This document shows, one piece after another, positions 7,055-11,483 of a stretch of DNA of 11,483 nucleotides. Position numbers and translations under genes: made by a program. The stretch lies in assembly GCA_903924005.1 (NCBI GenBank), contig CAIXZV010000033.1, positions 1 to 11,483 of the forward strand, written 5' to 3'. Every line of letters starts with the position of its first letter. The stretch's first letter is position 1. The DNA comes from an uncultured Chloroflexota bacterium (GTDB lineage: Bacteria > Chloroflexota > Limnocylindria > Limnocylindrales > CSP1-4). The notes beneath the pieces were generated by a model, which was not told the origin of the DNA, ran no database searches, and was given only the letters and a program-made list of their open reading frames with translations.

Positions 7055-7284
7055 AGTGAGAGCGCCTCCGGATGGGGCCGTGCACGCCTAGCGGGAGCCG
7101 GGCGAACGAGGACAACGGGTTGAACCGGCCCGGGACGCTGAGCCGTGGTTGCGTCTTCGCATGCGCCGTCACGCGAGCGCCGACGCGAGGCGGCAGTTTC
7201 TGCCATCCGGTTGACGTCGTCAAGGCAAAGGGCCAAACAAACGGCCAACTGTTGCCAAATGCGCCGGTGTCGTACCGTTTAGGC
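7055..7284. promoter_or_regulatory. Divergent spacer with palindrome TTGACG-T-CGTCAA
   Basis: This 230-bp non-coding spacer separates the divergent choice-of-anchor L and GNAT genes. It contains a 13-bp palindrome with 6-bp arms (7211-7223), 62 bp before the GNAT start, which could be an operator for either gene. GGCCAAAC and GGCCAACT are repeated nearby (7231-7238, 7243-7250), and a small hairpin GGCAG-TTT-CTGCC is at 7192-7204. For the minus-strand gene I see only a weak -10-like TAGGCG near 7090 and no clear -35. Confidence 0.4.
7252..7278 (+). promoter_or_regulatory. Promoter for GNAT gene, probably leaderless
   Basis: TTGCCA (7252-7257) and TACCGT (7273-7278) are separated by 15 bp. The -10 hexamer ends 6 nt before the GTG at 7285, so transcription should begin at or beside the start codon. 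No Shine-Dalgarno precedes that GTG, which agrees with a leaderless mRNA. Confidence 0.5.
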
Positions 7285-8202
7285 GTGCAGGACCAGTCGC
7301 GGCACGTCCGCGTGCGCCAGTTTGACCCAGCAGATGCGGCCGCGGTAGAGGCCGTGATGCGCCGAAGCTTTGCGCTGGGCGGTCCGGAAGGCGTCACCCT
7401 CGAGGAGCACGTGGGCGGGATTGCCGCGCTCTTGGAGCATCCCGAGGAGGCGGCGGTTGCCGTTGCGGGCGCAGGGATTGTTGGCTACACGCACCCTGCA
7501 GGCGTCCGTCTTGAGGTGGATCCTGACCACCGCCGTCGCGCCTACGGCCGGCTGCTGCTGGAGGCGGCGCGCGGGATCGCAGCCGCAGCCGGCGAAGAGC
7601 GTCTCGAGCTCTGGGTGCCGGTTGCCGGTCCCGGCCGCGCGTTTGCCGAAGCGGTCGGCATGCGCTATCGCTCCAGCTTCCATCTGCTGCGCCTAGCCGC
7701 CGGCCAGCCCGTCCCGGTGCCCGACACGCTCGACGGCATCCAGACGCGCTACATCACGCCGGGCGACGACAACGTCGCGGTGGTGGCGCTGCTCAACCAG
7801 GCGTTTGCGGACCACCCAAGCCCCATGCGCTTTGACGTGGGGCGCATGGCGGAGGCGCACCGGCGCCCAGACTTCGATCCAACGGACGTGCTCCTCGCTC
7901 ACGTGGCGGGCGAACCCGAGAACCTCGTCGGCTTCTGCCGCGCAACGGTTGGTCCCGCCGCCGATATGCCGCTGCGCGGCGATATCCGCCTTGTCGGTGT
8001 GCTGCCTGCCTACCGACGACGTGGCATCGGCCGCGAATTGCTCCGCTGGGGTGTCGGCCACACACGCGCACGGGGCGCCGAAGAGGTTGACCTGGTGGTG
8101 GAGGCGCTGAACGCCGGGGCCATCCGCCTGTACGGGGACGAGGGTTTTGGTCACGTCGCCGAGTGGCCGCGCTGGACACTGGAGCCGGCCGCGCCCGGCT
8201 GA
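7285..8202 (+). CDS. Tandem GNAT acetyltransferase, MshD-like
   Basis: A 305-residue cytoplasmic protein with two GCN5-related N-acetyltransferase domains. The N-terminal domain (about 7-137) has a degenerate acetyl-CoA motif, VDPDHRRRAYGRLL at 78-91, with Ala-Tyr-Gly where G-x-G is usual. The C-terminal domain (about 152-299) has an intact motif, VLPAYRRRGIGRELL at 239-253, and the usual NAGAIRLYGDEGF at 276-288. This layout and the C-domain lead-in (ADHPSPMRFD...RRPDFDPTDVLLA) recall mycothiol synthase MshD, where the C-terminal domain is catalytic. Without other mycothiol genes in view the substrate stays open. The start is the GTG at 7285, just before the first beta strand and 6 nt after a -10 hexamer; a GTG at 7267 is the alternative. 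Upstream reading to 7072 crosses the divergent promoter and is rejected. Confidence 0.85.
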   Translation: MQDQSRHVRVRQFDPADAAAVEAVMRRSFALGGPEGVTLEEHVGGIAALLEHPEEAAVAVAGAGIVGYTHPAGVRLEVDPDHRRRAYGRLLLEAARGIAAAAGEERLELWVPVAGPGRAFAEAVGMRYRSSFHLLRLAAGQPVPVPDTLDGIQTRYITPGDDNVAVVALLNQAFADHPSPMRFDVGRMAEAHRRPDFDPTDVLLAHVAGEPENLVGFCRATVGPAADMPLRGDIRLVGVLPAYRRRGIGRELLRWGVGHTRARGAEEVDLVVEALNAGAIRLYGDEGFGHVAEWPRWTLEPAAPG

Positions 8203-8205
8203 CCC

Positions 8206-8221
8206 CCCCCTCGACTGGGGG
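8206..8221. terminator. Weak hairpin after GNAT stop
   Basis: CCCCC (8206-8210) and GGGGG (8217-8221) can form a five-pair stem three bases after the TGA. There is no T-run. The rest of the 158-bp spacer up to 8360 should hold the promoter of the next gene; a TTGGCT at 8290-8295 followed by an AT-rich GATAGAT at 8307-8313 is the only candidate I see. Confidence 0.25.
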
Positions 8222-8360
8222 CGCTTGTGGTCGCCCGCCTACGCCACCTGGGGCAGTTCGCGGGAGTCGGGTGGCCCGGGGTGACGGCGTTGGCTCGTGG
8301 AATGCTGATAGATGCGTCCTGTCGGTTCTTGCCCAGCGCAGCCACGAGGTAGAGGTCCTG

Positions 8361-10253
8361 ATGGGTTCAGCACGCAAACGGCATTTGGCCGGCCGTCCAA
8401 TTGTCCGGACGCTGACGACGGGCCTCGCATCCGCCGCCCTGCTGGCGGCCCTCGTGCCGCCGGCGATCGCTGCCACGCCAGCCGCCCAGGGCGAACCCGT
8501 GGGTGTCACCAGCGCCCAGACGCAGATTGTCAAGCTCACCGATACCGCCGGGTTCGCGCCGATTGGCAAGGTCACGGTTGGCCCGGTCACCCTTCACGAG
8601 TTTGCGGCCGGGAAGCCCAAGAAGAGCGTGCAGCCCAAGAAGGGCTACTGGATGCCGGCGGCTCCGAGCGCGGCAACGCCAGCCGCGCCAGCCGTGCCCA
8701 CCATCAGCGCCAGCCGGGTCACTACCCGCAGTGCTGCAACCGGCGGCGACGGGATCACTGGCACCGAGGTGCGCTACGCCTCGCCCGACGGCGCCCGCTG
8801 GAACTTCAGCGTCGAGCCCCCGGACATGGGCCTGTGCGTGGGCAACGGCTACGTCGTCCAGGCCGTCAACGGGGCTGTCCAGGTTTCGGACACCAAGGGC
8901 AATGAGCTCACGGGCGTTACGCCTCTCAACGCCTTTATCGGTTGGGAACCCTACTATCCCGACGGACCCGGCGTGGGCGACCCGCGCTGCCAGTACGACC
9001 CGCAGACGCACCGGTTCTTCATGAGCTGGTACGTCATGGGCGGCGTGACGGTTGATCTCGGGACGCTCATCATGGTGAGCAACTCCAGCAACCCGCTGGG
9101 TACCTGGTCGGTGTACGAGCTCCCCGACGGCGGCGACCTCACGCTTGCTGGCTGCACCGTCAGCTGCTTCCCCGACTACCCGCAGTTGGGCGTCGACGGC
9201 AACGCCGTCTGGATCACAAACAACGAGTTTGACTTTGGCCAGTCTCCGTCCCCGTACGCGGGCGTGACAGTCTGGGGCATCTCCAAGCAGGCTCTTGTCC
9301 GCGGCACGGGCATCAACGCCCGGATCTGGGGCCTGGGCTATTCGGCGGACACCTACACAAGCCTGCCGGTGGCGTTCACCGTGCAGCCCGCGGTCACCCC
9401 GAGCGGCGCCTATGACCGCACGGCCGGCGGCACCCAGTACTTCCTCTCCACCGGCGACATGTCGGGGACGTCGGACAACGTGGTGAACGTCTGGGCTGTG
9501 ACCAACACCAGCGCCATCGTCAGCGGGCACGGCAGGCCCATCATGTCCGCGGTCCGGCTCACGGGCCAGCAGTACGCCTGCAACTGCGCCACCACGTCGC
9601 CCGCAGGCGGGGCCATCCAGAAGGACGGCGTCCACCCGCTCGGAACCGACGGCATCTCCGACTCCATTGCACCCGGCCAGCCGCTCAATCGCCTCGACAC
9701 CAACGACGACCGCATGCACCAGGTTGTCTACTCCGACGGCCTGCTCTGGGGCGCCGCCGGCACGGTTGCCAACGTGAAGGGCAGCACCATTGGCGCCACC
9801 ATGGCGGTGGCCTGGTGGACCGTGCGCGCGAGCGTCTCGCGCAACGGCACCCTCAGCGCCCGCATCAACAGCCAGGGCTACATCGGCGCCAAGGACGCCT
9901 ACCTCTGGTTCCCGGCGGTGGCGGTCTCCGGCGGCAACCACGGATATCTGGCCATGGCGTTCTCGGGTCCCAACAACTACCCAAGCGTCGCGTACGCGCA
10001 GTTTGGCTCTCGGGCATCTGACACCACCGTCCACATTGCCGCGGCCGGCATTGCGCCTTCCGACGGGTTCTCCGGCTACGCGGAAGCCTCGCGCAATGGC
10101 ACGCAGCGCTGGGGCGATTACAACGCCGCGGCCACGGACGAGCACGGGCGGATCTGGTTCTCATCGGAGTACATCGGCCAGGACGGCCTGCTGCCAGACC
10201 GCGCTGCTCTGATCAATTGGGGCACGTACATCGGCGTGATCCGGCCCGACTGA
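8361..10253 (+). CDS. Secreted propeller-like protein of unknown function
   Basis: A 630-residue exported protein. A signal peptide with basic N-region (RKRHLAGR) and hydrophobic core spans residues 1-37, with cleavage after AIA. A Thr/Ala/Pro/Lys-rich linker follows (about 83-125). The remaining 500 residues are strand-rich, full of Trp, Tyr, Gly and Asp, with propeller-like blade phrases: VEPPDMGLCVGNGYVVQAVN (151-170), DPRCQYDPQTHRFFMSWY (207-224), CFPDYPQLGVDGNAVWITNN (269-288), and a conserved-looking end QRWGDYNAAATDEHGRIWF (582-600). Similar proteins are, from memory, found in environmental Chloroflexota, Actinomycetota and Acidobacteriota without known function. Six cysteines (159, 210, 265, 269, 407, 409) could form disulfides. 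No catalytic motif is recognised. The ATG at 8361 follows AGAGGT (8351-8356) and leads straight into the signal peptide; the frame upstream to 8163 overlaps the GNAT gene. Its end faces the DsbA gene. Confidence 0.8.
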   Translation: MGSARKRHLAGRPIVRTLTTGLASAALLAALVPPAIAATPAAQGEPVGVTSAQTQIVKLTDTAGFAPIGKVTVGPVTLHEFAAGKPKKSVQPKKGYWMPAAPSAATPAAPAVPTISASRVTTRSAATGGDGITGTEVRYASPDGARWNFSVEPPDMGLCVGNGYVVQAVNGAVQVSDTKGNELTGVTPLNAFIGWEPYYPDGPGVGDPRCQYDPQTHRFFMSWYVMGGVTVDLGTLIMVSNSSNPLGTWSVYELPDGGDLTLAGCTVSCFPDYPQLGVDGNAVWITNNEFDFGQSPSPYAGVTVWGISKQALVRGTGINARIWGLGYSADTYTSLPVAFTVQPAVTPSGAYDRTAGGTQYFLSTGDMSGTSDNVVNVWAVTNTSAIVSGHGRPIMSAVRLTGQQYACNCATTSPAGGAIQKDGVHPLGTDGISDSIAPGQPLNRLDTNDDRMHQVVYSDGLLWGAAGTVANVKGSTIGATMAVAWWTVRASVSRNGTLSARINSQGYIGAKDAYLWFPAVAVSGGNHGYLAMAFSGPNNYPSVAYAQFGSRASDTTVHIAAAGIAPSDGFSGYAEASRNGTQRWGDYNAAATDEHGRIWFSSEYIGQDGLLPDRAALINWGTYIGVIRPD

Positions 10254-10280
10254 TCCCCGGCCAGCCACTCGCCAATCCTC

Positions 10281-10308
10281 ACGGGGCCTGGAGCAATCCG
10301 GGCCCCGT
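10281..10308. terminator. Intergenic hairpin 1 between convergent genes
   Basis: ACGGGGCC (10281-10288) and GGCCCCGT (10301-10308) form a perfect eight-pair stem with a 12-nt loop, 27 bp after the stop of the secreted-protein gene. A short T-containing tail (TTCGATT) follows on the plus strand. It is likely a terminator for the plus-strand gene. Confidence 0.6.
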
Positions 10309-10314
10309 TCGATT

Positions 10315-10347
10315 CCCACGCCGGGCGTCGCTGCTCCCGGTCGTGGG
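10315..10347. terminator. Intergenic hairpin 2 between convergent genes
   Basis: CCCACGCCGGG (10315-10325) pairs with CCCGG-T-CGTGGG (10336-10347): eleven pairs with one bulged T and a 10-nt loop. It lies 25 bp beyond the DsbA stop. Read from the minus strand it is the first hairpin that gene meets, so it probably ends that transcript, with hairpin 1 serving the opposite one. Confidence 0.55.
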
Positions 10348-10372
10348 CGAACGCGTCCATGGACACGCCAAA

Positions 10373-11017
10373 CTACGCCTCTGCGGCAACCTGCGCCAGG
10401 ACCTGGCTGAACGTCTCGGCCGGCTGGGCGCCTGCCACGCCGTACTTCCGGTTGAAGACGAAGAACGGCACGGCCGAAATGCCCAGCTCTGCGGCCTCGC
10501 GCAGATCCGTGAGCACGTCGTTCCTGAAGGCATCGCCCGCCAGCATGTCGGCGGTCTCAGCAGGTTCCAGCCCCATCTCGCCGGCCAGCCGGACCAGCGT
10601 TGCGGGATCCTCCAGCAGTTCGCCGTCCACCAGCTGCGCGTGGAGCAGGCGCTCATGGGCAGCGGTACCCAAGCCGTGGGCCTTGGCCATCTGCAGCACG
10701 CGGTGGGCATCAAACGTATTGATCACGCGGTATCGATCGAGGTGGTACTCAAGCCCTTCCGCCGCAGCGGCCTCGGTCATGCGCTGGTTCATTGCCCGCA
10801 CCTGCTCGGCGGAGCCGCCGGTCTTGGCCATGAGCGAGGCCTCAAGCGTCGTGACGGCGCCGCGCGGCTGGTCAGGGTTGAGCTGGTAGCTGCGCCAGAC
10901 AACTTCGACATCGGCATCGCCCCCGGCTTGCCGGAAGGCTTCGAGCCCGTGCTCAAAGCGGCGCTTGCCGATATAGCACCACGGGCAGACGACGTCGGAC
11001 CAGATCTCGATCAGCAT
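10373..11017 (-). CDS. DsbA family oxidoreductase, FrnE type
   Basis: A 214-residue thioredoxin-fold protein of the DsbA family (PF01323), closest in pattern to FrnE/polyketide isomerase-like members. Active-site CPWC is at residues 11-14 right after the first strand, the all-helical insert follows with NTFDAHRVL at 100-108, and the cis-proline is P184 in GISAVPFFV. The tail has the family phrase GVAGAQPAETF (193-203). There is no signal peptide, so it acts in the cytoplasm, unlike periplasmic DsbA; members of this group are linked to thiol redox and oxidative-stress tolerance. The ATG at 11017 has TATCAT ending 6 nt upstream and no Shine-Dalgarno, suggesting a leaderless mRNA. It is divergent from the MerR-type gene 297 bp away and convergent with the secreted-protein gene. 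Confidence 0.93.
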   Translation of the reverse strand: MLIEIWSDVVCPWCYIGKRRFEHGLEAFRQAGGDADVEVVWRSYQLNPDQPRGAVTTLEASLMAKTGGSAEQVRAMNQRMTEAAAAEGLEYHLDRYRVINTFDAHRVLQMAKAHGLGTAAHERLLHAQLVDGELLEDPATLVRLAGEMGLEPAETADMLAGDAFRNDVLTDLREAAELGISAVPFFVFNRKYGVAGAQPAETFSQVLAQVAAEA

Positions 11018-11023
11018 CGGCCG

Positions 11024-11029
11024 ATGATA
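11024..11029 (-). promoter_or_regulatory. -10 element of leaderless DsbA gene
   Basis: On the minus strand TATCAT is followed by 6 nt (CGGCCG) and then the ATG at 11017. No Shine-Dalgarno and no clear -35 are present. The start site would fall at the A of the ATG. Confidence 0.55.
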
Positions 11030-11302
11030 GGGCCACGGTGGGTGGGGCCACTCCGGGGTGAGCCGGGACTGTGGGTCACGATAGGCGCCGACGGCGCGTT
11101 CGCCAGAGTGCCCGGCCCGAATTCGCGGGCTCGCATTCCCGTTCTTACGACGCGCGCGGTCTCCGGGGCAAAGTCAGCGACTGCTGTGCCGTTGCTGCCA
11201 TCCCGGCTTGGCAGGGTGTTCCAACCGGGTTCGCGTGGGCGATCGCAGGCATCACCCGCTGCAATACGGAGAGTGATGCTATCCAGTGCACGCTGCGTCG
11301 AG

Positions 11303-11308
11303 TAGCCT
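11303..11308 (+). promoter_or_regulatory. -10 element of leaderless MerR-type gene
   Basis: TAGCCT is followed by 6 nt (TGCCGC) and then the ATG at 11315. No Shine-Dalgarno precedes the ATG. The spacing is the same as for the GNAT and DsbA genes. Confidence 0.55.
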
Positions 11309-11314
11309 TGCCGC

Positions 11315-11483
11315 ATGCGGATTGGTGAGCTGGCCAGGGCAAGCGGCGTGCCGTCCGCCACCATCAAGTGGTACCTGCGCCAAGGGCTGCTGCCGCGCGG
11401 GGAACTCTCGGCGCCCAACCAGGCCGACTATGGCGTGGAGCATGTCCGCCGCCTCCGGCTCATTCGGGCGCTGCTCGAGGTGG
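11315..11483 (+). CDS. MerR family transcriptional regulator, 5' part
   Basis: The first 56 codons of a MerR-type regulator cut by the window end. The translation starts MRIGELARASGVPSATIKWY, the classic helix-turn-helix of the family, followed by LRQGLLPRGELSAPNQADYG (the wing) and VEHVRRLRLIRALLEV (second helical pair). The effector-binding C-terminus, which would tell metal, drug or redox sensing apart, lies outside the window. The sequence type (IKWYLRQGLL, NQADY) resembles regulators of uncharacterised MerR subgroups rather than the metal sensors. The ATG at 11315 is supported by immediate family similarity and the -10 element 6 nt upstream. Because it is divergent from the DsbA-family gene, control of that gene is possible but unproven. 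Confidence 0.93.
   Translation, partial: MRIGELARASGVPSATIKWYLRQGLLPRGELSAPNQADYGVEHVRRLRLIRALLEV

Larger units (their letters stand above)
11018..11314. promoter_or_regulatory. Divergent spacer between DsbA and MerR genes
   Basis: This 297-bp spacer carries a -10 at each end and no recognisable gene or RNA between them. A small inverted repeat GCCCG-N6-CGGGC lies at 11115-11130. I did not find a long spacer-type palindrome of the kind MerR proteins usually bind (between -35 and -10), although none can be excluded by eye. Confidence 0.3.

Noticed and set aside
8367..10145. A 592-codon open frame antisense to the secreted propeller-like protein
   Set aside because: Same artefact: the product is Arg/Val/Gly/Ala-rich, with no domain or start signal. 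The plus-strand gene has a signal peptide and Shine-Dalgarno.
10281..10330. tRNA-like GTTCGATTCCC string in the convergent spacer
   Set aside because: The bases around it do not form a T-arm (CCCCG does not pair with CCCAC) and no acceptor, D or anticodon stems fit; it belongs to the two hairpins.
10217..11305. A 362-codon plus-strand frame over the DsbA gene
   Set aside because: It is antisense to a clear CPWC oxidoreductase, crosses two strong hairpins and has no recognisable protein pattern.
11011..11418. A 135-codon minus-strand frame across the DsbA/MerR spacer
   Set aside because: It overlaps the start of the MerR gene and the promoters of both genes, and resembles no family.

Overview
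The window is GC-rich bacterial chromosome with eight complete protein genes, the first 56 codons of a ninth, and possibly the last codons of a tenth at the left edge. The families present, the short TANNNT-type promoters placed directly at start codons and the high GC fit Actinomycetota or a soil or freshwater Chloroflexota lineage (Limnocylindria-like). No RNA gene or marker is present to settle this. I see no transposase, integrase, phage gene, CRISPR array, tRNA or rRNA.

Layout, left to right: twin palindromic repeats at the left edge (44-107); a DUF2461 protein (+, 242-916) whose stop codon overlaps that of an AI-2E-type transporter/permease (-, 913-1998); a divergent DUF554 membrane protein (+, 2118-2879); a 305-bp repeat-rich spacer with GACGGGTG elements and a four-unit GC tandem array; a class I/II PLP-dependent aminotransferase (+, 3185-4309); a convergent 910-residue secreted multidomain protein with a choice-of-anchor L domain (-, 4322-7054); a divergent MshD-like tandem GNAT acetyltransferase (+, 7285-8202); a 630-residue secreted propeller-like protein of unknown function (+, 8361-10253); a convergent FrnE-type DsbA oxidoreductase (-, 10373-11017); and a divergent MerR-type regulator cut by the window end (+, 11315 onward).

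Neighbours are mostly divergent or convergent, so nearly every gene is its own transcription unit. Two genes encode large exported proteins; the others are single housekeeping or accessory enzymes and membrane proteins. I find no convincing multi-gene pathway and no defence or mobile system.

The less expected signals are below the gene level. Three genes (GNAT, DsbA, MerR) have a TANNNT hexamer exactly 6 nt before the start codon and no Shine-Dalgarno, and the aminotransferase has a near match, which points to leaderless mRNAs. The AI-2E, DUF2461, DUF554 and 910-residue genes instead carry Shine-Dalgarno sites. Phenylalanine codon choice depends strongly on the next base: TTT before G, TTC otherwise. 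Convergent gene ends are compact, with overlapping stops or a stop codon forming a hairpin loop.
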